Origin: Trifolium pratense
Taxonomy: Eukaryota > Streptophyta > Magnoliopsida > Fabales > Fabaceae
Direction of reading: 5' to 3'
DNA: 64,000 nucleotides
Assembly: GCF_020283565.1 (NCBI RefSeq)
Contig: NC_060063.1
Coordinates: 43,918,856-43,982,855, forward strand
The notes beneath the pieces are model-generated. The model was not told where the DNA came from. It did not search any database and saw nothing but the letters and a program-made list of their open reading frames with translations. Made by a program: the position numbers and the translations under genes. Positions 23,094 to 35,782 of this stretch are shown one piece after another. Every line of letters begins with the position of its first letter. The first letter of the stretch is position 1.

Positions 23094-24365
23094 GGGCCGG
23101 TTCCGATTTTTTGGAGGCCCGAACAAATAATCAAAATGGACCCATAATAATAAATAAAAAAAAAACATTATTTATTTAAAAATTGCAACTTAATTTTATA
23201 AATGAATTCGTTTTTTACAAATAAATAATAAAATGTAGTTTTATTTAAAAAAGAAAAATAAAATAAGGTAGTTAAGTTATATATAAATTATGGTAGATTC
23301 TAAGGTGAGGTTTAAACAGAGCAGTTAAGGCTCTTTGACTGTTCATCACGTGTCTTTGTCCGTTATTTTGTTTTCATTTTTATTATTAATTATACTATAT
23401 ATGGAGTAGATAGTAGTAAGTATCACCATATTGTTTTTCCAACACCGTTTTCTTTGATCCAAAACCAACAACTTGATCAACCTCTGATTCTTCATCTTCA
23501 TAAGTTCATATACCTTTTAAAACATAAACTTCAATTCAACTAGTACAAATTTGGTACCCAGCCTCTAACCCCACAACTTGATCGTAAAACCTCAACCTAA
23601 GAGTCTTCATTACCTCCAGTCTTTCTTCTTAGTTGTTCCTACTACCACGCTACCATATATGTTGCCAGAGATGTTGTCGCTGGAGTTTAACCTACTGCTT
23701 TACGAGTCAATCGCTTCTTTTTGTGTTTATCATCGACTGTAATTTCTTTGATTAATGAGGTAACAAACTTCTATCTTAAAATTTCATTATTTGTTAATGT
23801 AATATATGTTTCTTATCAAGCAATTGTTTTCAAATAATTTAATATTTATTTTTAAAAATTTAAATATTGAAGTGATTTACATTTTAAAAATTTACATTAA
23901 GACTCTGATGTTGGAGTTTTATAGACAAGTTTTGGGGTTAGAGTATTTATTTACATAGTTGTTAATTTAATTTCTTATGAAGACATGCTTACTTTGGGAT
24001 TTAATGCTCATCAGCAATCTACTGATTAATTTTTGTCTTTTTACACGTTTTTAACATGTGCTATCGATTATATTGAGTATTAATTATTAGCGGCTAGGGC
24101 TAGCCGCCAGTAGAGCTTGGTATGCGATCGTAGATATATTTTTAAAAACAATAAATATCTTGATAATCTTAAAAAACAATAAATATCTTTTTTTAAAAAT
24201 AGTATTTTTAAAAACGATCATTACAATCAAAATTAGATTTTCATATATTTGTTCTTTTATTTTCATAAAAAAAAGGTCATTATGCAAAAACTAATCTAAC
24301 GGTTAATATATTTGTTCTTAATCGTCATCTCTCTCCTTTAGACATTTGTTTTCTGGCTCTGTCTC

Positions 24366-24436
24366 TGGTGCGCATGACATATGAGCCTCACACCGTACGC
24401 ATACAATAAAAACCGGATATTAATGGTATATTCTCG
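24366..24436 (+). repeat. second internal relative of the MULE terminal repeat
   Basis: GGTGCGCATGACATATGAGC, CTCACACCGTACGCATAC, then AAAAACCGGATATTAATGG and TATTC follow the block order of the left TIR, and the orientation is that of the left end. It interrupts a repeat shared between 24247-24353 / 25045-25095 and 36474-36583 / 37035-37090, which suggests an insertion of about 0.7 kb. No opposite-strand partner was found. Confidence 0.65.
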
Positions 24437-25892
24437 CACGTGTATTTCACTTGGTCTTATTTTTTATTTTATGTTACTCATTTTGTATTCTTTCAGTTTT
24501 ATTTCTATTTTATATTTATGGGTTTGTACAAAAAAGAAAGGTAACAGAGAGATTTAAAGTTTTTGGGTTTGATTTTTTGTTTGTGTTGATTTGTTATTTT
24601 TTGGGTTTAATTTGTGTTTGAAAATGATAAATAAATGTTTAGGACAAAATTTTGGATTTTGGTTTTAATTTAGGGATTTTTTGGGTGGTTTTTGGTTTTC
24701 TGATCGGTGGTCCGCCGCCAGTGTACATGATGAACACGATGAACATTCAATTTGATGAAAGAGTCGTGAACTTTGACTGAAACTACCAATTTTTATCGTA
24801 GATTTTGAATTTTATCAATCCGACCATTCAATATCCCCTAGTTGGACAGACAAACAAATGAAAAAAATAATCTTGATGATCGGACTCCGAATGGATAGAC
24901 AGATTGTAATAACAGTCATATAAAAAATCTAGTTTTCATGAAAGGGCCATGAACTTTGACAGAAACTATCGATTTTGATCGTAGCTTGCAAATTTAATCA
25001 ATCCGACCGTACAATATCACCTAATTGGAGAAACAAACGAATGAAAAAAATAATATATGAAGTCAATTACTTCATTCCTTTTATATTCCAGACAATGACA
25101 CATTTTTTTTAAGCATATCAATTTCCCAATTCCACTTTTTTCCAATTCATCCTATAGTATAGTCATTCGAGGAGTTTCCATTATTTTATCAGTGTATTTG
25201 TTAAATATCACATGGAAAATTAGACAAATAAAAAAATAATGAGTAAAAAAATACAGTGCAACATTTATTTATAAATAATAGTAAAAAAACATTTATAAGC
25301 ATGATTTAAATCCAATAAAAAAGAATATGAACAACAATTCGTTTTTAATAAGTAAACATATGATTAAAAAAAATGACAATAAAATATAAAAAATATAAAT
25401 AAATACTTAAAATGAAATATTACAATCACAAAATATTAAAATTTTAATAATTTATATTTTTCATTGATTTTTATTTATCGGTGTGGTATTTTAATTGATA
25501 AAATGCACCAATTTAGGGAATATATAGATTTGGAACAAAAATATTTTATAAATATTTTCCAATTACCATTGAAATCTGAATCAATGCATCAAAACTCAAA
25601 AGAATGCTTATGAAGATCTGGAAAAAAATAAAGAAAATAAATAATGAACAGTAACAATAGCAAATTATCATTCTATTATATTATTATTATTATTGTCAAA
25701 GTCAAAATAAAAATAAAGCAAAAACAGAAAAGAAGAACACGCAAGTCGCAACAACAGCAGCAACAGAGCTGCTTGCACAGTGCACGCCCATCCCCTGTTT
25801 CTTTTTGTTTCTTTAACCTGTCACTTTCCTTAACTTTTTCTGCAATGGGATCACCTTTAATTAACAATCAACACCAACAGGCACCCAAACAG

Positions 25893-27616
25893 AATTGGAT
25901 TCCATGAATTCAGGAACCATGCAGTCAGGCTGCAGTTAGTAATTTCCAACCGTACGATCAAAATTGAACGGCACAGATGTTATGCAGTTTTATTTTTTAA
26001 AATAATAAAAAGTCTGGCTTAAAAACCTGAATCGTCTGATTTCAATCAGACAGTCCAGATCTTGCTGACTGCATGCAGTCATGATTTTTGACTGCACATA
26101 ATCTGCATCCCAACCAAACCTCTTTTGAATTGCAATTTCCCATAAATAGAGGCAAAACACACCTTCAGGATGAAGAAAGGAAGAGCAAATATTTCAGTTG
26201 AGAGAAATAGGGCGCATAATATTTTTATAAGAGTACAAAATATAGGCTAAATTGTAGTTTTGGCCCCCCACGTTTCATAATTGTGCGATTTTGGCCCCCC
26301 ACGTTGACTATTTTGACCAAAAAATTCATGACATGAAATATTTTTTACATGTGTCTTAATTGTATTGGCCAACCAAAAATTATTATTATTATATATATAT
26401 ATATACTTGTATATCAATTTTTAAAACAAGACAAGATGATACATTTATGTCATGTAGTCATTACAACACTGACGTTTTTTTGTTTTGTTTCAGATGACGA
26501 ACACGGTAACAAGTATTCGAACACTCAAACGTCATATTGAGATTTTGTACTATGCCATGTACGCCATTGAAATCCGCATAGACAAAATTTCGTATTATGA
26601 TTCGTACATCAATTTGGATGGTGATAGTGCTGGGTACGATGATGCGGAAAGGAAATATGAGTTGAAAGAGTTACACACAAATGAAGATGTGGAATACATG
26701 TTTGATCATATAGACGCTCATCCGGAAGACCCCCGATTGTTCGCTACTTTAGCAGTTGTAAACTAATGAACATGTTTCATTAAAGTCGTTATTTATATGC
26801 GGGTTTAATATGTTATGTTGTTGTCGTTTCAATCTAAAAAAAATGTTATGTTGTTGTCATGTAATTTGTTGTTCGTTTTATGCGATTTACTTTTTAATAT
26901 ATAATTCATCCACTCAATTAGGCTGAAATGTGGTTGTCAATGGGTTTTGGTTGATGTCCCCCCCTAGTTGTTTGTAATTTCTTTTTATTTTATGTTACTC
27001 CATCATGACTGTTGCAGATGGTATTCCATTTAGACCTTTTTTGCTTAAAAAAAAAATAACGGACTATTAAATCAAGATATTAGACTACATAGTTTACATA
27101 ATAATATTAAGTCATGAGCATTAATTGATATTAAATTACGAGTATTTTATTTTAAGCTCTATAACCTTCCTATATATTTATATACATACGACGGATCTGC
27201 AATCCATGCATTCAAGTTACCATCCAGTTGTGCAGTCATGCATTATAAAACCTTTAGATTTAAATTTTGGCAATCCAGCTTTAAATGTCGATGGCTGAGA
27301 TTCACATGCAGTCAAATAGGAGATTCACCTGTAGTCAAATAGTGACTGCAGGGAATACGTTTCCACATACAACATTAAAGGGTGGCGTGAAGGGAAGGGA
27401 TGCAGATTATGTGCAGTCAAAAATCATGACTGCATGCAGTCAGCAAGATCTGGAATGTCTGATTGAAATCAGACGATTCCGGTTTTTAAGTCAGACTTTT
27501 TATTATTTTAAAAAATAAAACTGCATAAGATCTGTGCCGTTCAATTTTGATCGTACGGTTGGAAATTACTAACTGCAGCCTGACTGCATGGTTCCTGAAT
27601 TCATGGAATCCAATTC
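25893..27616. repeat. ~219-bp inverted repeats enclosing a 90-aa ORF
   Basis: The left arm (25893-26111) and right arm (27398-27616) are nearly identical inverted copies. Both contain GGATTCCATGAATTCAGG and ACTGCATGCAGTCATGA blocks of the CTGCAG MITE family. The 1.29 kb between them holds the ORF at 26494-26766 and a half-element starting GGCTAAATTGTAGTTTTGG near 26244. It could be two MITE insertions in opposite orientation or the long terminal repeats of one foldback element. Confidence 0.75.
26494..26766 (+). CDS. hypothetical 90-aa protein, possible MULE N-terminal fragment
   Basis: The ATG at 26494 directly follows a strong acceptor-like TTTGTTTCAG, so this may be a last exon or a complete small gene. 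The product has a helical start (LKRHIEILYYAMYAIEIRID) and an acidic second half with ELKELHTNEDVEYMFDHID. The segment around NEDVEYMFDHIDAHPED resembles the D-V-x-x-M-F module of the N-terminal region of many MuDR-type transposases; this is a weak resemblance recalled from the family. No upstream exon could be assigned. It sits between the two arms of a CTGCAG-type inverted repeat inside the giant MULE, next to B3 gene 3. Codon use is less AT-rich than the surroundings, which favours coding. Confidence 0.45.
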   Translation: MTNTVTSIRTLKRHIEILYYAMYAIEIRIDKISYYDSYINLDGDSAGYDDAERKYELKELHTNEDVEYMFDHIDAHPEDPRLFATLAVVN

Positions 27617-27868
27617 CTGAAGGGGAAGCCCTTTTTGGAATGTCACGGTGTGGCCCAATTTGGGTGAATACCTTTTAGAACCCAATAGCCAATTTAACAA
27701 AATCCAATAATTGTCCTGAAACAGTGAAACGAATATAAAGCTACCACACAATCTCCTTATCCCCTTTGAATCTCAGTTGGTGGAGTTGTTGCTACAGTGA
27801 CGTCGCTATTATCTTTTAAATACTGAATCTGGTAACATTTGAACCCCACATCTTGTACACTGTCAACG

Positions 27869-29154
27869 ATGGCTCCTACAAGTACAAGGTAATTTTTGTA
27901 GGTCAACCGTATTTATTTTTAACGCTACGTCCATTAAACTAGTTTTGGTAGTCTTTCTTTTCTTTTTCAATGTAGTTGTCACCCTGCCCACTCGTTTTGT
28001 GTTTTTACTTTATTGTCCTGTAATTAGGTATTGTCGTTGTAGTGCTGGGTCAAATAGAAACGTGATTATGTTAAATTGCTGGTTATATTCACCTGTTTTG
28101 CAAGTAATGTTCGTATGATTTTGATACAATTTCAGGCGTTCTGTTGTTAAGAAGGGTAATAGGAAATCCTTTAGGACTGTTGTTTATCCAGACCAGGTAT
28201 GAAAGTTGTCATTATTTTCAACCATGTTTCAATTGTGTCATTATACCAAGCATTATGGAAGTGAATGATTGTGTGTGTATATGGTAATTGTCAAATTTAC
28301 TGTGCCAAAATGTAAAAAAATGCAATTATTAAACAGTATAGCCGTAGGGACAACATGCAAATTATGATGAGTTTATATGTTTGTCATTTATAGGACAAGA
28401 TTGAAATGTGTCCAACATTTCGATCTATTTGGAGTGATAACTTAGAGAAACGCCCATGGGGGTATCTATGGCATCCCAGTGGAAATACAGCCATGCTGGA
28501 ATTCCACATAGCTGATGGTCAGTGTTACATGACCTCGGGCCGGATGGCAGCTATTTTATACGGTTTAAGACAACCGACTGATGTTGTAGTTGTTTATGAA
28601 CTCATTGACGATGAAAATTATTTTAAGTTGCATAATATGAATGCGACGGAAGTTATTGACCTCACAAGTGATCGTGAAGATTTTCATGTTTTACCGAATG
28701 ACGACACTTATACTCTTCCCGAGTTTGAAAACGACCGTCACTATGGTTGGGAAACAATAGTGACTGAATGCAATTCCAGTGACAAAAGGGCGCAAGTTCT
28801 GGTGAGTTACCCAAGTTACTATAATTTGAAAGTTAATGATATTTCAGACCGTTATTTAATTTCTTAACGGTTATATTATGCTAGAACCTTCCATCGCGAA
28901 CGGCCAAGCATGTGCTCAGAGGCAGGAACAACATTGTACTCAGAACTCGGCACAACATGGACCAAACCATATGCACTATAAAGACTTACACTTTGAAGAA
29001 CAATCCAGGAAAATTCCGAATGTACCTGACTGATGGTTGGTATCAGTTTAGGCAAGCTAATCAACTACAGGAGGGAGACTTGGTTCAGTTTCAGCTGTCC
29101 GATCCACCTGATGTTTTGGTGGTTGACATTGTTCGAGGCAACCGCTTGAACTAA
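27869..29154 (+). CDS. tandem B3-domain protein with SIM-like linker (B3 gene 3 of 6)
   Basis: Four exons, 27869-27888, 28136-28196, 28394-28801 and 28885-29154, join in frame to 252 aa. Exon 1 is a 20-nt start (MAPTST). Exon 2 gives a basic lead and the first B3 strand (FRTVVYPDQ). Exon 3 holds the rest of B3 domain 1 (MCPTFRSIW, MLEFHIADGQCYMTSG, DVVVVYELIDD) and an acidic linker with VIDLTSD at residues 114-120, a good match to a SUMO-interaction motif. Exon 4 is B3 domain 2 (LPSRTAKHVL, LTDGWYQFRQAN, EGDLVQFQL, about 164-250). The exon phases match B3 gene 6 exactly. It is a likely nuclear DNA-binding protein encoded by the transposon's cargo; binding sites are unknown. Introns are small (78-250 bp). 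Confidence 0.87.
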
Positions 29155-29387
29155 TTCACAGTGAGGTTTGTCTGATTGTATGTAATGGTTTTTATGATGC
29201 TCTTGGAACTTGGCATGTAACTATAATCTATATTTGAAGTTATTTATGATTTTGAACTCCTCAATGGGCTAGATGTTTTCATACTTGGGATGTTTTCATA
29301 ATGTTATGTGTTTGTTGATGAGTATATTATAATTTATTTATTCATGCTGATGCACTATGATACCCGTGGGCAGGGCTGATTTTGCTT

Positions 29388-29465
29388 CCCGTCGTGCCCT
29401 GGCGCAGTGGTTGGCCTTTTACTCTTGTAATGTATAGGACTTGGGTTCAACTCTTATGATGCTGT
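29388..29465 (+). repeat. tRNA-derived SINE-like fragment
   Basis: CCTGGCGCAGTGGTTGGCC resembles an A box and CTTGGGTTCAACTC a B box, at SINE-like spacing. The flanking bases do not fold as a complete tRNA, so this is a retroposon head rather than a tRNA gene. Confidence 0.45.
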
Positions 29466-29725
29466 TTATTTTTTTTCCAAAACTAGATATTTCTTCATCA
29501 AAAATACAAAAAATATCAACTTTGTTTCCTTTATATATATATATGGTGAAAATAGTAAAAAAATGCATATGTTATTGTTATTTTATCGAAATACATTTTG
29601 GTTATACATACAAATACAATCTAAATGTATTTTCTATGATGATATTTTAAACCGGCAAACGTATATAAAATACATTTTTTGTAATAAAAAATTTTAAAAA
29701 ATTGATGGATGATCTATACGATATA

Positions 29726-30034
29726 GTGTATGTTTGGTTTCAATTCTGGAGCATCCAGAATTAATTCTGAATGTGTAGAATTGATTCTGACTTGTTTGGT
29801 TTCTCAAAAGTAGAATTGATTCTGCCTCCAGAATTGATTCTACTTGAAGCTAGAAATCGTAGCTTCTGATTCTAGAATTGATTTTTACACTCAAATATTT
29901 TGTTCAACTCACTTTTTCATGAATATATCCAAACATAAACCACTTCAGCTTAAAATCAATTTTGGCCAGAATCAATTTTACAGAATCAATTCTGCCAAAA
30001 TCAATTCTCTCCGCCGCATAACCAAACACACGCA
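29726..30034. mobile_element. MITE with GTGTATGTTTGGTT / AACCAAACACACGC ends
   Basis: About 309 bp with inverted termini. The interior repeats AGAATTGATTCTG-type words in both orientations, giving a foldback. No clear target duplication. Confidence 0.6.
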
Positions 30035-30440
30035 TAAACTTTTAATCAAACTGTGAATTTCGCAAAATTCATATTCGGTAGGTCACTTGTCCACCGTGAA
30101 CCACTTGTGAAGGTGGCCCACCGTAGCAATAGCCATTTAGATAATTGTACCCAAAAAATGCAATATTGTTGGTTGGTTGAAAAGCATATAGCCCTTACCA
30201 GTTACCAAGGCGCGCCAGTTACCAATGCATGTTCCTGTAATAATTTCGCCAACAGTGTTACTATCTGGGCTACCCTACTAGACTTTAACAACATGTGGGT
30301 TACTGCCAAAAAAAATTATTTTCAACCTTCGAATTGATTGTAGATGTCCACTTTATCCTCTTATATACGTTTCTTATAAACCAAAGTACAAATGCAGCAT
30401 CCTTTTGTCAGTAAAACTTAAAGGCATTGCGAAAAAGGAG

Positions 30441-31257
30441 ATGGGAAGAAGAAAGAGGTATGCAGCATCCTTCTATGTATATTCCGCGTTTGTTCAAATG
30501 ATCATCTGTTTGTTGTGATACTTTTAAGTTTAAGTAATCATATCGTTCAACTTATTAGCAAGGTTAAAGAAAAATGTCATTAGATTATTGTTTAATTGAA
30601 TCTATTATGATGAAGCTAAATGTGTTTATCGTCACTGAAGGTTGAATGTTTAAGAGTTTTTCATAAGCTTTATGTACCAACTAGAATTAAGATGCAGCTG
30701 TTATGATAAGCAATTTATATTGTAGGACTCCTATGGTGAGCTATACCGAAAGTCAAGAATATACGAATGATAGTCACTGCTATTGTGCTCACTGTTCTTC
30801 TGGAGGGACCGACGATGTTGATATCAATTTTCACGAAGTTTACACTTGGGATATGGAGGTCACTAATGCACTTGCTTCCAGGAAAAAGATGCAAGTCATG
30901 GTAGGTTTTATATGGTCCTAAATTTATAAGCTGTTTTTTTATTCAAAATTTGCTCGCTTTCGACTAAACAATACATTTGATTAACATGTCTTTCAGCATT
31001 TCCCCCGTAATGTATCGAAGTTTGCATTCTCTTCAAATCAGACACGAATCGTTCTTGAACCAGAAGACAGTTGGGAGGAATACGCATGCACAATTGCTAC
31101 TTCAAATCGATGCCCCTACGAGAAGTACTTGACTCGTGGTTGGTATGAATACAAGAAGGATATGAAGATTAGAGCTGGCGATGTTCTTAAGTTTTCAATG
31201 CCAAAGTATCCGGGTTTTATCATCGTTGATCTTATTCGTCGCCGTGATCGTGTTTGA
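30441..31257 (+). CDS. single-B3 protein, first B3 domain lost (B3 gene 4 of 6)
   Basis: Exons 30441-30457, 30726-30900 and 30997-31257 join in frame to 150 aa. The short first exon (MGRRKR) resembles the tiny first exons of B3 genes 3 and 6. Exon 2 carries only a linker with a Cys/His cluster (HCYCAHC) and the end of the usual linker (VYTWDMEVTNA). The B3 domain 1 that genes 3 and 6 encode upstream of this linker is absent. Exon 3 is a complete C-terminal B3 unit: HFPRNVSKFAF, RIVLEPEDSW, TRGWYEYKKDMKIRAGD and LKFSM. The junction just before it (MQVM then HFP) is the conserved intron position of the family. It could be a natural single-domain derivative or a gene broken by deletion; the frame is open throughout. 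Confidence 0.78.
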
Positions 31258-33871
31258 GTAGGAAAATGTGTTACTAAGCTGTGCGATTTGCTGGGATATT
31301 TCTCGAAAGGATCTATATGCCGTGTTTTGTGATGCTTTGTATAATGATGTTAGGTTATGTTACAAAAGTTCTTAATTTTCAATCCTTTATAATGGGTGTT
31401 ATGTATAATCAAGTGAATCTAATGTTAATTAAGTGTTGCCGTAACTTATTGCATTATGTGGTTTTATTGCGTTATGTGGTTTATATTTATGTGCCGGAAA
31501 GAGTATGAAATAATATGACCAGTTGCAGAACAAATAAATTAAATTCGAAGGTCCGTTGCGAAAATTACATTATATAATAATAAACAAATAGATAATTTTT
31601 TTTTTATATTCATTAAAAATAATAAAGAATTAAAACATATCAAATGATTTTCAAAAAATTTTAAAAAAATTTATGGATGATCTATATGATAACCAGGTAT
31701 ACTGTCAGTTGTAATTTAAATTGAGTTTAACTTGAATTTATTATAAAATGTTTTCACAACAAAATTTAATTAATTTTGTTTTCTTTCTTGTAGTCAATTT
31801 CACCATTAAAATTACGGAGAAATTGATGCAGATTATGCTGAATTCTTTGACAAATACGGTGAAGATTACTATGATAGATTTCGAATTGAATTCAAACATG
31901 TTTATTCCAATGTTGGAAAAGTTTTTAAGGTTACAACTTAATTGAATTCATATATATATGCATCGTCAGTGTAAAGTTTTTTGATACGTGCGTCCAATAA
32001 TATACTTGCACATCATGTATTGTGTTTAAAAACACATTATGTGTCACGTTCATTAAATGATGTGTTGATTAGATGCACGTGTACAAAAATTTTACGCTGT
32101 CAGTGCAGTAAAATTAAAATCTTATCATTTTCGACAAATACGGACGAAACACTAAAAATTAAAACTACATTTTCAATAAAAAATCTTTTAAGCTGATACG
32201 AATTGAATATTTCACATGTCACGTGTATTCGCTTTAATAATCAACAAATTTTAATCTCATATCAACCTAGGGGTGATCGCGGTGCGGTTTGGTTCGGTTT
32301 TGAGCATAAAAGTCATCCTAACCGCGAGATAAAAATGCATGCGGTTCGGTTTGGTTCGGTTGATTTTTAAAAAGTCATCCAAACCAAACCAAACCAAACC
32401 AATGCGGTTTGGATCGGTTCGGTTGGTGCAGTTTAAAACATAACGATTGTACCGAACAATTTTAAGCATAAAAAAAATAAAAAATTGAAGTTCCAAAATA
32501 ACATTGTAGTACCAACAAAAATTATTTATTCAAAATAACATTATAGTAACTTACAATTTTAAATATATAAAAAAAATTGAATTTTCAAAATAACACCACG
32601 GTACCGATAAAATTTGTTTATTTAAAATAACATTACAACACCAAAATAAATTTTCAGTACAAAAAATAAAAACAACTTGAAGTTCGATTAAATTGGTCGA
32701 CTGACTTGGTAATTGGGCATGTATATTGGAATATAAATATATTTTCTTTTACGATATTGGAATATAAATATATAATAGTAACTTAATGCGGTTTGCGGTT
32801 TTGCGGTTTGCGGTTCAGTAAGAAAGCCATCCAAATACATCCAAACCAAATGCGGTTTTTGCGGTTTTCGGTTTGGTTCGATTTGCGGTTTTACTTTTGG
32901 ATTGGTTCGGATACGATCACCCCTATTAATCAACCTGATTTTGGGCCCAATTAGTTTGTTACCAAATATATACTTCTAAATCATTGGTCAATTGATAACA
33001 CATTAAATAATAAACAACAAAAAAAAATATTTTTACGAAAAATTATTTCAATCATATATACAAAACAAAATTGTCTTTTTCCGGATCAAGATTATCTACA
33101 GTAAAATAACACATAGTTTTAACACAGTTTTAATCTTGGCCATTGATTACTGATCGGACGATTCTGATAAATAGATTATAAAATCGTTCAAAATAATCCC
33201 AGCCATACATCTCAGATCGAACGGTCTAAAACTAAACCTGTGTGAAAACTGCAGGAAACTTGACTGCAGGAAACCTAATTCCTTGACATACCCTTTTCAC
33301 TAAAAGGACATGAAGAATATCTAAAGTTGGATTAACATTATATAAATCGGCTATATAAATCATAAAGAATATCTAAAAGGACAATGAATCAACCTATTAA
33401 TTAACACTAAAAGCACACGTTTTGTTCCTTCAAGTCCACCATTTACATCGGAAAAAACTCCTTCCTCAACCCACCGCTCGCCTTCCATAACAGCCCAAAA
33501 CATTATATAAGCTTAAAACTCTAAACACCCACTTTAAACTTTGAATTCACACGCCAACTTTAAACTCTAAATTAATTAAAATAACATTGAAATAAAGCAA
33601 CAAACAACTTGATTCATTACAGACCTTAAACTAAATTCAACCCAAATCATAAAAATCAAACTAAAACATTCAGCCTAAACATGAATTACTTAAAGAAGAA
33701 CAAACATTCTAACATAATCATCCTCCAAATCTTAAAGAACAAACATGAATAACCAAATTAACTTAAAACTAGCCTAAAATAGTGCATAATTAACAGCCTC
33801 CAACAACTTCTCTTTCCAATCTCCATTTTTTCCAGCAACAACAATCCTCCAACTTAATCATCTTTCCCAAT
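31258..33871. other. spacer between B3 genes 4 and 5
   Basis: AT-rich, with a hAT-like element and a CTGCAG-type MITE (about 33100-33285, ends near AACACAGTTTTAATCTTGGC and CTGCAGGAAACC). The plus frames at 31281-31508 and 31748-31945 lack coding character. Confidence 0.4.
32268..32925. mobile_element. hAT-like non-autonomous element
   Basis: 658 bp with ends TAGGGGTGATCGCGGTGCGG and the inverted ATACGATCACCCCTA; subterminal GCGGTTTGGTTCGG words repeat in both directions. ATCAACC occurs on both flanks but is not exactly adjacent on the right, so the duplication is imperfect. Confidence 0.7.
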
Positions 33872-34734
33872 TTAGATTTTAAAAACGCGCACAACATTAT
33901 TACCAGAGTTAACAAGTGAAAAATTAAAGCATAATCCATCACCAGCACGAAACCCATTTTTGCGACAAAAACCAAACCAACCAGGTCCTAAGGCAGTCAC
34001 CGGGAAAGGATTGTCGTGAATTGCAATTTGAAGATCAGTCTTTGTTCCATTGTCACAGCAAGCAGTTATCACATTCACATTACAATTTCGCACAAAAATT
34101 GCAAACAAATCCCATATGCTCTGTTTTGCAAATTAAAAAATCCTCAATATATATCTTCAATAACTGTCAAAATAAACATATTTAGAAAACATAAACATTA
34201 AATAAATTATAAAACTTACCAAATATGGATTCCTGATGTTCTCACGCGTGAGTTCCACTTGAAATCTAGCACAATTACCACGAGTATATCGGCTATGATA
34301 GTTTGGGATTTGTTCTTCACATTCAAATCTTCTTGAAGCAGTGATACCAAACAGACCTTCACCATGATAGGCAAAATGGATTTCTTCATTCTTATGAAGA
34401 TCGAACTCCTCTCTCATCTCTTCCCATCCATCTGTGAGAAGAGGATGGATTTCATCTTTGTTGTATGTAACAACATGATGCTCAAATCGATAATCCATTA
34501 TCCTCCATTGTCCAGGAAGTTCATGTCCAAAATCACGAATGAACTTTGGATCCACCTCTCCAAATTTCTAATTCAATTATCAACAATCAAATAATTACTT
34601 AATTTCAACATCTATGAAACATAAAACATTGCAAGATAATAACATAGGTTTCGTTTTACCTGATTTGAGAAAAGCATGGTTACAAAGTTCCCAAGAGGTG
34701 TAACATCGATAAGATCACAATAGTAGGTCTCCAT
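33872..34734 (-). CDS. tandem B3-domain protein (B3 gene 5 of 6)
   Basis: Minus-strand exons 34660-34734, 34220-34567 and 33872-34120, all phase 0, give 223 aa from ATG at 34734 to TAA at 33872. Exon 1 (75 nt, as in B3 gene 2) ends GNFVTMLFSNQ, the first B3 strand. Exon 2 has the remainder of B3 domain 1 (VDPKFIRDFGHELPGQW, LTDGWEEMREEFDLHKNEE) and a linker. Exon 3 is B3 domain 2, somewhat diverged: SIWDLFAIFVRNC, ALGPGWFGFCRKN and FRAGDGLCFNF. A Cys pair (ACCD) in this domain is unusual. It most resembles B3 gene 2 in layout, so the two probably arose by duplication. Function: presumed DNA binding in the nucleus; target unknown. Confidence 0.84.
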
Positions 34735-35782
34735 GAGTTGTTGGAAGAAAACAGGGGGAATGATAATTTTGTTCACTGATGAGATGAACCGATCTAAATG
34801 TAGTATATGTCTTTATTTATCTTTTGTTTTACATCAAAAGGATCAATTAAAATAATAAAATATTAAATTACATTGGATAAAATCTTATCTTATCCAACTA
34901 GAAATAGTTACTATGACAAGGTCACAATAATTGATACTTCTTTCGTCGTAATTTTATCGACGAAGTTGGATTAACAGTTGTGCGTTATATAAAACTTTTT
35001 TTATTTACTAATCAACAACAATAACAATTATCGTATAACAAATTTAGTTCGTGTGTATCGATATATTTTTTTTTAAATAATTTTAGGTTTTACTTTACCT
35101 TAACACTTCGAATAAATTGTAACATTTTTCTATACCTGAACACTTTGATTTTTTTTTTACATAACGCCACATTTTTGCTCAGACAGTTTAGTTAAAAAAA
35201 TTTCAAAATTAAACATATTATACATATCTAAACAATTTTTTACAAAAAATGTAGGTAACAAAATAATTTTTTTTTAAAAAATACATATCTACGAATTTTA
35301 TTTCAAAGACTTCAGATAACAATATTGCCAGAGGATGTCAACATTGTCAAAGGATGGAAAAATTTCTGGTTTCGGAGAATGTCAAGATAGCTAGATGATG
35401 GAGAAATTTCTATTTTGATAACAATATTGCCCAGCAGATAGGTTACTTGCATTTGCATACATACCCGGCCAATACCGGTTCGACTCCTGCTTGGTTTACT
35501 TTTTTTAAAAAAAATTTCTGACATTTTCTTTAAACAAATCATTTTCATTGTGTTATTGTTTTTTTGTTTTTTTTTTCTTTCAATAAATCGATTTCATGCT
35601 TTGTTGTGTAAAGTGGGTCTCAAACGGATTTGAAATATCACCAATTTTTCCTCATGTTTTCTCTCCATTTGCGTAATCTAATGGTTGTCCGTCTCAAACC
35701 TAATAAAAATTAATGCCTCAAGTCACTAAACCAACAACATTATTATTATTGTAAAAGTAACTTTTCACATTTATATTAACAA

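Larger units (their letters stand above)
22347..26493. other. long cargo spacer without a supported gene
   Basis: AT-rich, with a (TA)n run, a second internal TIR-like sequence, direct repeats of about 120 bp (24752-24880 and 24935-25055, sharing GAACTTTGAC), and the left arm of an inverted repeat at 25893. Segment 24247-24353 repeats at 36474-36583. Frames up to 87 codons here are AT-rich and look non-coding. Confidence 0.4.
29155..30440. other. spacer with SINE-like and MITE sequence
   Basis: Between B3 genes 3 and 4. It contains a tRNA-like region and a MITE. The 94-codon frame at 30053-30337 shows no domain. Confidence 0.4.
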
